Shown one piece after another: positions 46,433-55,053 of a stretch of 64,000 bases of DNA. This DNA comes from Bacteroidales bacterium UBA1374 (GTDB taxonomy: Bacteria > Bacteroidota > Bacteroidia > Bacteroidales > UBA932). The notes beneath the pieces were generated by a model. That model was not told the DNA's origin. It worked only from the letters and a program-made list of their open reading frames with translations, and ran no database searches. The position numbers and the translations under genes were made by a program. Position 1 is the first letter of the stretch. The number at the start of each line of letters is the position of its first letter. The DNA lies in assembly GCA_002305545.1 (NCBI GenBank), contig DBRG01000005.1, positions 49,116-113,115 of the forward strand, in the 5' to 3' direction.

Positions 46433-47267
46433 GGTCTTTTTCCCGGGACAGTGCGTCATCTGAATACTCCCCTGGCATGATTTCCCCTTCATAATCCTCT
46501 GATATCGGAGGACGAGAAAAATCCTCAGTGTTAACCGGGATTATTTTACGCAGCTCAAAATTCTGTCCCAGGTATTTTCGTCTGACTTCCTGGTTGGAAG
46601 CCAGTTCATCCGCCGTCCCGCTTTCCAGAATGCTGCCTTCATAAAGAAGGTAAGCCCGGTCTGTAATGGCCAGCGTTTCGTGGACATTGTGGTCAGTTAT
46701 GAAAACCCCGATATCCTTTATTTTCAATTGGGCCACAATCTGCTGGATGTCTTCTACAGCAATGGGATCGACACCGGCAAAGGGCTCGTCCAGCAAAATG
46801 AACCTGGGATCGAGCGCCAGGGCCCTGGCAATTTCACAACGGCGGCGTTCTCCTCCCGAAAGCTGGATCCCGTAGCTTTTCCTTACTTTCTGCAATCCAA
46901 ATTCCGCAATCAACCGCTCCATTCTTTCCTTGCGCTCAGCTTTGGTAAAAGTTGACAGTTCCATGACAGACATTATATTGTCTTCTACGTTCAGCTTTCT
47001 GAAAACAGAAGCTTCCTGGGCCAGGTATCCGATCCCTTTTTTGGCACGCTGGTACATGGGGTACGTTGTGATTTCCTCCTGGTCCAGGAATATCTTTCCC
47101 GAGTTGGGTCTGATCAGGCCTGTGATCATGTAGAAGCTGGTGGTCTTGCCGGCTCCGTTGGGACCCAGAAGACCCACGATTTCTCCCTGTTCCACATGAA
47201 TGGAAACGTTTTTTACCACGGTACGCAAACCGTATCTTTTAACCAGGTTATGACAATGTAAACGCAT
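46425..47267 (-). CDS. lptB: Lipopolysaccharide export ATP-binding protein LptB
   Basis: The ATPase of the LptB2FG transporter, which pulls LPS from the inner membrane. Walker A is GPNGAGKTT (35-43), the region GIGYLAQEASVFRKLNVEDNI is the characteristic LptB Q-loop segment, LSGGERRR is the signature, and LLDEPFAGVDPIAVEDIQ is Walker B. There is a C-terminal acidic tail of about 40 residues beyond the E. coli length (280 residues in total), common in Bacteroidota. lptF/G are not in the window. Its end overlaps the M23 gene by 8 bases convergently. Confidence 0.95.
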   Translation of the reverse strand: MRLHCHNLVKRYGLRTVVKNVSIHVEQGEIVGLLGPNGAGKTTSFYMITGLIRPNSGKIFLDQEEITTYPMYQRAKKGIGYLAQEASVFRKLNVEDNIMSVMELSTFTKAERKERMERLIAEFGLQKVRKSYGIQLSGGERRRCEIARALALDPRFILLDEPFAGVDPIAVEDIQQIVAQLKIKDIGVFITDHNVHETLAITDRAYLLYEGSILESGTADELASNQEVRRKYLGQNFELRKIIPVNTEDFSRPPISEDYEGEIMPGEYSDDALSREKDLK

Positions 47268-47277
47268 AGGATCGGAG

Positions 47278-48993
47278 TTAACTGATATCCAGATTCAGGT
47301 CTTCCCGAAGGGCGGCCACTTCCGGATTATTTTCCGCAATAAATTTTGCTTTTTCTTCCGGCATATAGCATGAATTGCCGGGTACGCTTTCAGGCGCATC
47401 CTCTACAATGAGTGATACGCAGACTTGTTTATTGTGCAAGGTGTTGCGCAGGTATGTATCAATAACCCTGCCATAATGTTCCTCAATCCAGGTTTTCTGC
47501 AATTCATTGACTACAGTGAACTGCACCTTGCACCCGTCCACTATCAGGGGAGGGCAACGCGAAAGGGTAGCTGAAAGGTTTGGCTTGTCTTTAAAAAGAT
47601 TGATTAGCCCGGGCAAAGCTTTTTCCAGGCCTTCAATGGTCAGCTCCCTGTCCCCGGTCATCTCCCCGGCAGGTTCCTGTTGCTTTTCCTTCTGGTTCCT
47701 ATGCATCAGTTTTTTAATGGATGCGGTAGCGGCAGGAGCAGCAACGGGAGCTGCAGCAGGAGGCCGGACCGCTTCAGAAGCCGGGGTGGAAACAGGAGCA
47801 GAAGCCTGAACAGGGGCCGGAACCGGGGTTGGGTCCGGACCGTTTTCCGGAACCCTGGTTGCAGGAGCCTTATCGGTCGCCGGGGTTTTGGCGGTGTCCT
47901 GGCTCTCGATCCGGCTCAGCCTGACCAAAGCCATTTCTATATGTAATCTGGGCTGGTTGCTCTGTTTGTATCCGGCCTCGGCCTGTGTGCAGATTCCAAG
48001 TGCACTGAACAGGAAATTAAGAGGACAGGCAGCGGCCTGTTCACTGTACCTGCGGGCTGTTTCCTGGCCGTAGTCGAGCAACGGAAGGCTCCCAGGTTGT
48101 TTGGATACCAGCAGGTTACGAAAATGTGAACTTAGTCCCGATATGAAATGCAGCGCATTGAAACCACGGGTGAGCACCTCGTCCAATAGCAGCAGCATGC
48201 TGTCAAAACGGCCTTCCAGCGCCATATCTGTGAGCCGGAAATAATACTCCCGGTCCAGCACATTCAGATTGGAGATCACCTGCTGATAGGTCACCTCTTT
48301 GCCACTGACTGCTATACACTGGTCAAGAAGTGTTAATGCATCGCGCATGGCCCCGTCGGCTTTCTGTGCAATTACATGCAGGGAATCCTGGCCTATGGTG
48401 ACACCTTCCTTTCCGGCAACCTCTGCCAGGTAATGTGTCATGGCCTTGATGGAAATACGGTTGAAGTCAAAGACCTGGCAACGTGACAGAATGGTGGGCA
48501 GCACTTTGTGTTTCTCGGTTGTAGCCAGTATGAACAGGGCATAGGACGGCGGTTCTTCCAGTGTTTTAAGGAACGCATTGAAGGCAGACTGGGACAACAT
48601 GTGCACCTCGTCAATGATGTATACGCTGTATTTTCCGACCTGAGGCGGAATCCGGACTTTATCTATCAGCTCCCGGATATCATCAACTGAGTTGTTGGAG
48701 GCCGCATCCAGCTCGTGAATTGAATAAGACCTGCCCTGGGCAAAAGAAACACAGGACTCGCAGGTTCCGCAGGCTTCCATACCCGCAGAAGGATTCAGGC
48801 AATTAATGGTTCTGGCAAAGATCCTGGCACACGTGGTTTTCCCCACCCCGCGCGGCCCGCAGAAAAGATAGGCGTGGGCAAGTTGTTTTCTCTGGATTGC
48901 ATTTTTCAGGGTTGTGACAATATTATCCTGATCAACAACATCATTGAATTGCTGTGGCCGGTATTTCCTGGCAGAAACTACAAAATGATCCAT
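47278..48993 (-). CDS. dnaX: DNA polymerase III subunits gamma/tau
   Basis: The clamp-loader ATPase. Walker A GPRGVGKT lies at 46-53, a four-Cys zinc module follows (C65, C75, C78, C81), then DEVHMLSQSAFNAFLKTLEEPP and the sensor-1 region ATTEKHKVLPTILSRCQVF. A proline/alanine-rich linker (about residues 370-440) separates it from the tau-like C-terminal part. It has 571 residues from the ATG at 48993; the TTG at 49002 is a less likely start. I did not see a programmed frameshift site of the E. coli kind (A AAA AAG). It lies 10 bases before lptB. Confidence 0.96.
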   Translation of the reverse strand: MDHFVVSARKYRPQQFNDVVDQDNIVTTLKNAIQRKQLAHAYLFCGPRGVGKTTCARIFARTINCLNPSAGMEACGTCESCVSFAQGRSYSIHELDAASNNSVDDIRELIDKVRIPPQVGKYSVYIIDEVHMLSQSAFNAFLKTLEEPPSYALFILATTEKHKVLPTILSRCQVFDFNRISIKAMTHYLAEVAGKEGVTIGQDSLHVIAQKADGAMRDALTLLDQCIAVSGKEVTYQQVISNLNVLDREYYFRLTDMALEGRFDSMLLLLDEVLTRGFNALHFISGLSSHFRNLLVSKQPGSLPLLDYGQETARRYSEQAAACPLNFLFSALGICTQAEAGYKQSNQPRLHIEMALVRLSRIESQDTAKTPATDKAPATRVPENGPDPTPVPAPVQASAPVSTPASEAVRPPAAAPVAAPAATASIKKLMHRNQKEKQQEPAGEMTGDRELTIEGLEKALPGLINLFKDKPNLSATLSRCPPLIVDGCKVQFTVVNELQKTWIEEHYGRVIDTYLRNTLHNKQVCVSLIVEDAPESVPGNSCYMPEEKAKFIAENNPEVAALREDLNLDIS

Positions 48994-48999
48994 AAACCA

Positions 49000-49007
49000 C
49001 AAAGATA
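49000..49007 (-). promoter_or_regulatory. Possible -7 element of the dnaX promoter
   Basis: TATCTTTG on the minus strand, only 6 bases before the dnaX ATG, implying a leaderless or nearly leaderless mRNA if real. Confidence 0.33.
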
Positions 49008-49019
49008 AAAAATAATCCC

Positions 49020-49027
49020 TATTTTTG
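49020..49027 (+). promoter_or_regulatory. Predicted -7 element of the M16 peptidase promoter
   Basis: TATTTTTG, the same sequence as before folE, 26 bases before the M16 start. Confidence 0.5.
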
Positions 49028-49053
49028 CGGCCTTATTTTACTCCTGAAATACT

Positions 49054-50298
49054 ATGGGACCTGTCTATGTGACTTCTTTGTCATCCGGTATGCAATGTGC
49101 CGTGCTTTCCACTGCTTCTGCTGTGAGTTACTGTGCATTGAGCACCCTGGCCGGTACACGGTTCGAACCTCCCGGCATGGCCGGTCTTGCCCATTTTTGC
49201 GAACACATGCTCTTTAAGGAGACGGAACGGAGAAAATCATATCACATAAACAACCGCCTGGAAAGGCTAGGCGGAGAAATCAATGCCTTTACAACTAAAG
49301 AAGAGCTGGTGTTGCATGCAACAGTCCTCAGGGAAGATCTGGGTAAAGCCCTGGAACTGATGTCAGATTTGGTATTTCATTCTGTTTTTCCTCAAAACGA
49401 AATGATAAAGGAAAGAGATGTCATTCTGGACGAAATCAGGTCCTACAAGGATTCTCCCATGGACCTGATCTATGACAGTTTTGAAGAAAAACTTTTTGCC
49501 GGCACGCCCATGGCTACGCCCATCCTGGGAATACCCGGGGAATTGAGCAAAATCACTTCCCGGCATATGAAGCAGTACCTGGGGGAGCGCTTTATCCCCC
49601 AGACCATGGCCTTGAGTGTAGTAGGAAATATTACTCCGGCAAGGGCGATCCTGCTGGCAGAAAAATATTTTGGGATCGGTGCCTTTTCAGAGAAAAATCC
49701 CTGTCCCGCCAAAATGACGGTTTCTGTTCCCACGTCACAATCAGCAAGCTGCTTTGACATTACAGAAAAAAGGGGTACTTATCAGACGCACTGCCTTACA
49801 GGTTCTGCCGCTTACGGCCTGCATGACAAAAGCCGTGTTCCGCTGGTCCTGTTAATGAACATGATCGGAGGACCGGCCTCCAATGCGCGTCTGAATATGT
49901 TGCTCAGGGAAAAATACGGCCTGGTCTATACTGTAGAGGCTTCCTATGCTCCCTATATGGATACCGGATTTGCCGGGATTTACTTTGGAACCGATGGGCC
50001 CAACCTGTCCCGCTGCCGGGAATTGACAGAAAAAGTCACCACCCAGTATGCCAGGGTACCACTGACCACGTTGCAACTTGAAAGGGCAAAAAAACAACTG
50101 ATCGGACAAATGTCCATTACAGAAGACAATCATGAAGTGCAATGCCTTTCCATGGGAAAAAGCCTTTTGTCGTTCGGCAAGGTTATTTCACACCAGGAAA
50201 TGATCTCTCAGATCAACGCTGTCACTCCTGGCCAGATAATGGATGTTGCCCTGGAGATATGGGACACCTCAAGACGCGGTACGCTGGTTTATTATTGA
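49054..50298 (+). CDS. M16 (insulinase/pitrilysin) family zinc peptidase
   Basis: A single-unit M16B peptidase of 414 residues. The inverted zinc motif HFCEH is at 47-51, the downstream glutamate ligand is expected in the FPQNEMIKERDVILDEI block, and the second M16 domain has the usual substrate-clamp residues (NMLLREKYGLVYTVEASY). No signal peptide, so it is probably cytoplasmic, like the processing peptidase-type bacterial enzymes. It is divergent from dnaX. Its end overlaps the transglutaminase gene by 7 bases. Confidence 0.93.
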   Translation: MGPVYVTSLSSGMQCAVLSTASAVSYCALSTLAGTRFEPPGMAGLAHFCEHMLFKETERRKSYHINNRLERLGGEINAFTTKEELVLHATVLREDLGKALELMSDLVFHSVFPQNEMIKERDVILDEIRSYKDSPMDLIYDSFEEKLFAGTPMATPILGIPGELSKITSRHMKQYLGERFIPQTMALSVVGNITPARAILLAEKYFGIGAFSEKNPCPAKMTVSVPTSQSASCFDITEKRGTYQTHCLTGSAAYGLHDKSRVPLVLLMNMIGGPASNARLNMLLREKYGLVYTVEASYAPYMDTGFAGIYFGTDGPNLSRCRELTEKVTTQYARVPLTTLQLERAKKQLIGQMSITEDNHEVQCLSMGKSLLSFGKVISHQEMISQINAVTPGQIMDVALEIWDTSRRGTLVYY

Positions 50299-51716
50299 TG
50301 GACCTGAAGTTGGTACTGCCAACTATCAAAATAAAGGTTTCCTCCGCGCCATTCCACTTCACCTCTTTGGAAATCAACTGTTTCGGAACGGGGATAGGTC
50401 TTGGCCGGGAAAAATGCGCCCCCAATCCCGCTATTGACCACCATGCGGTATGAGTCAAGCCCACCGGCATAAAACAGGGGTAATGGTTCAGGTTGCAGGC
50501 CGAATGACTGGTCCACAGGGATCCATCCGACCCCTTCCAGGTAGGCTTCGGCCCAATCATGAAGGTTCACTTCGCCCGGGTGAAGCATCCAGCCACTTTC
50601 CCACCTGGCGGGAATGCCAAGGCTTCGGCACATGGAAATAAACAAAAGACTTACCTGCCCGCAATCACCGTGTCCGTTATCCAGGACATAGAGCGGAATG
50701 CTTTCTATGGTGGAATACTCTCTGGCTCCGGCCCATGGGTAGTTCAGGCTGATGTACGAGAATATTTTCTGCAGCTGCAGGTATGGGTTGGTTTCAGTTC
50801 CGGTAATTATTTTTGCCAGATCAGCTACGGCGCCCGTAGTAACGATGTGCGGTAGGACTTGTTTGGTGTATTCCATCCATACGGGGCTAAGAGTGTCGTA
50901 GGGAAGCACATCCTTTTGATAATCTATGTGGTGGTATTCGGCCAGGGCAGTGTAGGTGAAGGTATATTCAAACACCGCATCCCGGTCTTTTATAGCCGGT
51001 TTTTCCATATAAATGGATTTGTGGATGTAGGAATCCGGGGATATGATATAATCAGGTTCCGAGGCTGTGAGCAGCCTGAATCCGTATTGCCGGGGGATAT
51101 CCGTTCTTGGAAGGGGCATCCAGGCGCGGAGGATTTCTCCGTCGGGAACCGTATTGGCTGGAACGGTCAGGGTATAGGTTATGGTATAGGTTCTGGGCTC
51201 TACTCTTGAAGCACCTGTTTTCTTTGTAAGGTCAGCAACTTTGGGCAGGTGTTCCTGCAACAGGGAAGCTTTGGGATCCACGGCAGGACCGCTTACTTCT
51301 TCGTATCGGGAAAGGCAAAGGCTGTCTATCCTGAACAGATTCCTGAAAGCCCTTGAGAAATACCGTTTTTCCCCGTTTATCATCATGCATTCCAAGGCTC
51401 CGGATGCCTCCCATGATCGCATCTGTTGAGGAGTTACTTCCGGAAAGTACTGCCGGATGTATTCCAGTGCTTCCGATTCTGTCTTGTTAAAATCCAGGGC
51501 GATTCTATGCATGCGGTCAACCTCCCATGCCCAGGAAATTTTTTCTTCGGCACTCTGGCTGTTCGAAGCTGAATAATGGAGGATCCTGGTTTCTGCTTCC
51601 TCAAAGCTACCTTGTTTTATAAGATCTTTTATAGCTGAAATGTCCGTTTCTTTTTCTCCTGAATTACAGGAAACCAAGAGTAGTAGTGCCAGAAAAGCTG
51701 CAGGAATTTTTTTCAC
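50292..51716 (-). CDS. Transglutaminase-like domain lipoprotein
   Basis: A 474-residue lipoprotein (MKKIPAAFLALLLLVSCNSG; lipobox LVSC with Cys17). The C-terminal part is a transglutaminase-like cysteine peptidase fold: DNGHGDCGQVSLLFISMCRSLGIPARWESG contains the Cys nucleophile, LHDWAEAYLEGVGWIPVDQS contains the His and Asp. The N-terminal half is not recognisable to me. Such proteins are secreted proteases or amidases in many bacteria, but the substrate is unknown. It lies 7 bases after efp on the same strand, probably in one operon. Confidence 0.85.
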   Translation of the reverse strand: MKKIPAAFLALLLLVSCNSGEKETDISAIKDLIKQGSFEEAETRILHYSASNSQSAEEKISWAWEVDRMHRIALDFNKTESEALEYIRQYFPEVTPQQMRSWEASGALECMMINGEKRYFSRAFRNLFRIDSLCLSRYEEVSGPAVDPKASLLQEHLPKVADLTKKTGASRVEPRTYTITYTLTVPANTVPDGEILRAWMPLPRTDIPRQYGFRLLTASEPDYIISPDSYIHKSIYMEKPAIKDRDAVFEYTFTYTALAEYHHIDYQKDVLPYDTLSPVWMEYTKQVLPHIVTTGAVADLAKIITGTETNPYLQLQKIFSYISLNYPWAGAREYSTIESIPLYVLDNGHGDCGQVSLLFISMCRSLGIPARWESGWMLHPGEVNLHDWAEAYLEGVGWIPVDQSFGLQPEPLPLFYAGGLDSYRMVVNSGIGGAFFPAKTYPRSETVDFQRGEVEWRGGNLYFDSWQYQLQVHQ

Positions 51717-51723
51717 AGCCGGA

Positions 51724-52290
51724 TTATTTTACCCTTTCTGCATAGCCACGTGTACGGGTGTCCACTTTAATACGTTCTCCCTGGTTGATGAACAGGGGGA
51801 CCATGATCTGGGCACCTGTCTCCAGGGTGGCAGCCTTCAGGGCGTTGGTAGAGGCCGTATCCCCTTTGACAGCCGGTTCTGTATAGGTGATCTCCATTTC
51901 AACAAAGGGAGGCAGTTCACAGGTCAGAACCCTTTCTTCATCTGCCAGGAACATCATTTCCACATATTGGCCTTCTTTCATCAGATCCGGGTTTTCTACC
52001 AGATCCGGCTGTAGTGATATCTGTTCAAATGTTTCTGTATGCATGAAGTTATACCCCATATCGTCTTTGTATAGGTATTGATAGGGACGTCTTTCCACAC
52101 GGATGGTTTCCACCTTTTCTCCGGCATTGAAGGTGTTCTCAAGGACCCGGCCGTTTTCCAGGTTGCGGAGTTTGGTTTTGACAAATGCACCGCCCTTGCC
52201 TGGTTTCACATGTTGGAACCATATGATGGAACAGGGTTTCCCGTTGAAAGAAATATACATTCCGTTTTTAAAGTCTGCTGTAGTTGCCAT
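51724..52290 (-). CDS. efp: Elongation factor P
   Basis: Relieves ribosome stalling at polyproline stretches. Of 188 residues in three beta-barrel domains; the tip of domain I is KPGKGGAFVKTKLRNL with Lys32 as the residue usually modified or active. ERRPYQYLYKDDMGYNFMHTETFEQ and TGAQIMVPLFINQGERIKVDTRTRGYAERV are domain II/III hallmarks. The frame is open for 97 codons upstream, but that extra part lies in the divergent GNAT gene and is not coding. The Pro-rich tail of the efflux adaptor below would need EF-P. Confidence 0.96.
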   Translation of the reverse strand: MATTADFKNGMYISFNGKPCSIIWFQHVKPGKGGAFVKTKLRNLENGRVLENTFNAGEKVETIRVERRPYQYLYKDDMGYNFMHTETFEQISLQPDLVENPDLMKEGQYVEMMFLADEERVLTCELPPFVEMEITYTEPAVKGDTASTNALKAATLETGAQIMVPLFINQGERIKVDTRTRGYAERVK

Positions 52291-52321
52291 AAACTGTGTA
52301 AGTGAATATTGAATCAATGTG

Positions 52322-52329
52322 CAAATGTA
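52322..52329 (-). promoter_or_regulatory. Predicted -7 element of the efp promoter
   Basis: TACATTTG on the minus strand, 31 bases before efp. It lies next to the oppositely directed element for the GNAT gene. Confidence 0.5.
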
Positions 52330-52338
52330 GAGTTTTTT

Positions 52339-52346
52339 TATATTTG
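52339..52346 (+). promoter_or_regulatory. Possible -7 element of the GNAT-like gene promoter
   Basis: TATATTTG, a match to TAnnTTTG, 8 bases before the ATG at 52355, implying a very short leader. Confidence 0.4.
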
Positions 52347-52354
52347 TTCCAGGT

Positions 52355-53491
52355 ATGGTAACTATAAAAGAAATCAACACCAGGAGGGATAAACGAAAAT
52401 TCTTTGAATTCCCTGTCAGATTGTACAAAAATAATCCCTGGTTTGTTCCGACATTGATATCAGAGGAAATGAGGGATTTTAATCCCCTAAAGAACGCGGC
52501 TTTTGAATATGCGTCCTGCAAAATGTTCCTGGCGTACAGGGATGGGGAAATCGTCGGCAGAATTGCTGCCATACTGAACAATGCCTATAATTACAAGATG
52601 AACGTGCGCCAGTTGCGTTTTACACGTTTTGATTTCATCGACGATTACCAGGTTTCAGCTGCACTCTTTGAAAAAATAAGGGAATGGGCATTATTCCTGG
52701 ACATGAAAGAGATTGTAGGTCCCCTGGGCTTTTCCGACATGGACAAGATGGGGATGCTCATAGAGGGATTTGAAGAAATGGACATGTATATCACCATATA
52801 CAATTATCCCTACTATATTGACCATATGGAAAAGTTGGGCCTGAAAAAGAAAGTGGACTGGCTGGAGTATCAGGTGAAACTTCCCTCCCGGATGGACCCT
52901 GTCCTGGAACGGTTGGCCCTGGGCGCGATGGAGCGGTACGGCTATACTATACGAAAATTCAATAAGGTCAAGGACCTGAAGCCCGCTTTCAGGGAAGCCC
53001 TTCCGCTTATGAATGAGGCATTTTCTGAATTGTTCGGCGTGGTGCGCATTTCTGAGAAACAGTTGATGGATTTTGCCAACCTGCTCATGTCCATTTGCAA
53101 ACTGGATTACATTACCGTTGTACAGAACAAGACCGGTCAGATCATAGGATATGGTCTTATGGCCCCCTCTATAAGCCGTGGCGTGCGTCTTGGCAAAGGC
53201 AGGCTCTTTCCCCTGGGTTTGTTGGGAATTATGCGGGATATCAGAAAGTCCCGGGTACTGGACATGTATCACATAGGGGTATGGCCCACTTACCAGAACC
53301 GGGGCGTCAATGCCATTATCATATACAACAGTATAATCAATGCCATGAAGTCAGGAGTGGAATATGCCGAGACAGGTCCTGAACTGGAAGACAACATTAA
53401 AATCCAGAGCCAGTGGAAATTGTTTGAACACCGGCAGCACCGGCGCAGAAGATGCTACACGGCAAACGTTCAGTCTGACAGCCCGCTCTAA
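52355..53491 (+). CDS. GNAT-fold N-acyltransferase-like protein
   Basis: A 378-residue protein. The N-terminal half contains RLYKNNPWFVPTLISEEMRDFNPLKNAAFEYASCKMFLAYRDGEIVGRIAAILN, which is a GNAT-like start, and the C-terminal half has YHIGVWPTYQNRGVNAIIIYN with a Q-x-x-G-V/A acetyl-CoA loop. The family is widespread in Bacteroidota and annotated as hypothetical or YghO-like; the substrate is unknown. The tail ends unusually in a run of basic residues (HRQHRRRRCYTANV). It is divergent from efp and overlaps the end of the tolC-like gene by 4 bases. Confidence 0.8.
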   Translation: MVTIKEINTRRDKRKFFEFPVRLYKNNPWFVPTLISEEMRDFNPLKNAAFEYASCKMFLAYRDGEIVGRIAAILNNAYNYKMNVRQLRFTRFDFIDDYQVSAALFEKIREWALFLDMKEIVGPLGFSDMDKMGMLIEGFEEMDMYITIYNYPYYIDHMEKLGLKKKVDWLEYQVKLPSRMDPVLERLALGAMERYGYTIRKFNKVKDLKPAFREALPLMNEAFSELFGVVRISEKQLMDFANLLMSICKLDYITVVQNKTGQIIGYGLMAPSISRGVRLGKGRLFPLGLLGIMRDIRKSRVLDMYHIGVWPTYQNRGVNAIIIYNSIINAMKSGVEYAETGPELEDNIKIQSQWKLFEHRQHRRRRCYTANVQSDSPL

Positions 53492-55053
53492 TCTACCAGG
53501 GAATCAAAATCGGCATCCAGCCGCCTGTTGTTGATAAAATCGTACTGGGTAATGCTCCTGAGCTCGTAATAGTAACGCCAATAGTTGAACAAGGCCTGGA
53601 CATATCCGACCCGTGCCTGATCCCTGTCAAGCTGGGCATTATTCATGTCTGTCACCGTTATCTTATCAATAAGGTAGCGCTGTTTGGCAACATCATAGCG
53701 TTTCTGGGCAATGGTGTCTGCTTTGGCCGCAATAAAGAACTGCTGTTCCTGCATGTTGAATTGACGGACATTGAGGTTTATATCCTGTATGAAATCCAGC
53801 CGTGACTGCTCAACCTGCCGCCGTACGAGTTCTTCGTTGCTAAGGGCCATTTTCACCAGTCCCTTGCCCCTTCCCCAGTCGAGTATGGGGACCGTCAGTC
53901 CTATGCTGACTGTCTGCATGTCCCTGGGGTCTTTATAGGAATCCAACAATCCGGTTGCCTGCTGGTTCAGACCGAAAGCGACATTCAGGTTGGCCTGGAA
54001 TCCCCGGTTGGCACGTTGTTGGGCAACATTCTTCTGGGCTTCGATCAGCTGTCTCTCATACGAGATCATATCGGGATTGTTATCCAAAGCCAGCTGCAAT
54101 ACCTGTTCCACATCCATGATTACATCCGGAACGTTTTCCGGTATAACAATATTCAGTTTCACACGCTCATTGAATCCAAGATAGGAACGCAAACGGTTTT
54201 CTGCATCTTCAAGGTTCAGTCTGTCTTCATTCAAGGTAGATAGTGCATTTTGATAGGCCAGCTCGGACTGGAGCAGGTCGTTTTCTCCAATGGTGCCGAG
54301 TTCATACCTTCCTGCTGCAATATTGTACAGCGTGTCGTTGTTGGCGTGGTTGAATTCGGCAATGGCCAGCCGTTGCTGAGCAATGGCCATATTGAAAAAA
54401 AACTGGATAGCCCTCTGGTTCACATTTTCCATGTTTTCTATGTAGGTGCGCCGGGCTTCTTCATATTTCAAAGGCTCTATCTTGCGGTCCCACTTCATTT
54501 CATTTACGCCAAAAATGGATTGCCTGAGCCTGACATTCAATGCAGTGGATAGATATTCCGTGCTCTGGTGGTTGCTGAAAGACCCGCTGAAACGGTCAAC
54601 CCGCTGCAAGGATGAACTAATAGTCACCGAACCTCCGGTAGGCAGGTTTTGCTGGAGTGACAGACCGCCGCTGAAAACATTGTAGAATTCCGATGAATAA
54701 TCATGCCGCACTTCTCCCGTTGCAGGATCAATGCTGGGAACGTCCACGATCTTGCGCGAAAATTCCGGCAATTGGGAAGTAAACGACAGGTAGGGTAAAA
54801 AATTTGCCCGGTAAGACCGGTATTGCCAATACCCTACCTGGAAACTGTTCCTGGCCCTCAGGGCTTCATTGGACTGTGTAGCGGCAAGGTGCAGTACATC
54901 CTCCAGCGTCAGGTTATACGAATACAGGATGTACTCCTGCAAATCCGGATCTGCTGTTTCCTGATTGGTTTGTGCCCACATGCCCCGGGCAGGGAAAAGC
55001 ATACAGATGATGCATGTCAGAAGACAGGTATTGATCTTCATAATTTTATTCAT
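53488..55053 (-). CDS. TolC-family outer membrane efflux protein
   Basis: A 521-residue outer membrane protein with an N-terminal signal peptide (NKIMKINTCLLTCIICMLFPARGMWAQ) and the two OEP repeats: the first around YNLTLEDVLHLAATQSNEALRARNSFQVG, the second around DVEQVLQLALDNNPDMISYERQLIEAQKNVAQQRA. It makes the exit duct of a tripartite exporter. It is the last gene of the adaptor - permease - TolC operon and overlaps the permease gene by 8 bases. Confidence 0.92.
   Translation of the reverse strand: MNKIMKINTCLLTCIICMLFPARGMWAQTNQETADPDLQEYILYSYNLTLEDVLHLAATQSNEALRARNSFQVGYWQYRSYRANFLPYLSFTSQLPEFSRKIVDVPSIDPATGEVRHDYSSEFYNVFSGGLSLQQNLPTGGSVTISSSLQRVDRFSGSFSNHQSTEYLSTALNVRLRQSIFGVNEMKWDRKIEPLKYEEARRTYIENMENVNQRAIQFFFNMAIAQQRLAIAEFNHANNDTLYNIAAGRYELGTIGENDLLQSELAYQNALSTLNEDRLNLEDAENRLRSYLGFNERVKLNIVIPENVPDVIMDVEQVLQLALDNNPDMISYERQLIEAQKNVAQQRANRGFQANLNVAFGLNQQATGLLDSYKDPRDMQTVSIGLTVPILDWGRGKGLVKMALSNEELVRRQVEQSRLDFIQDINLNVRQFNMQEQQFFIAAKADTIAQKRYDVAKQRYLIDKITVTDMNNAQLDRDQARVGYVQALFNYWRYYYELRSITQYDFINNRRLDADFDSLVD

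Noticed and set aside
52291..52581. N-terminal extension of the efp frame by 97 codons
   Set aside because: It overlaps the divergent GNAT gene and both predicted promoters; EF-P has a standard start at 52290.
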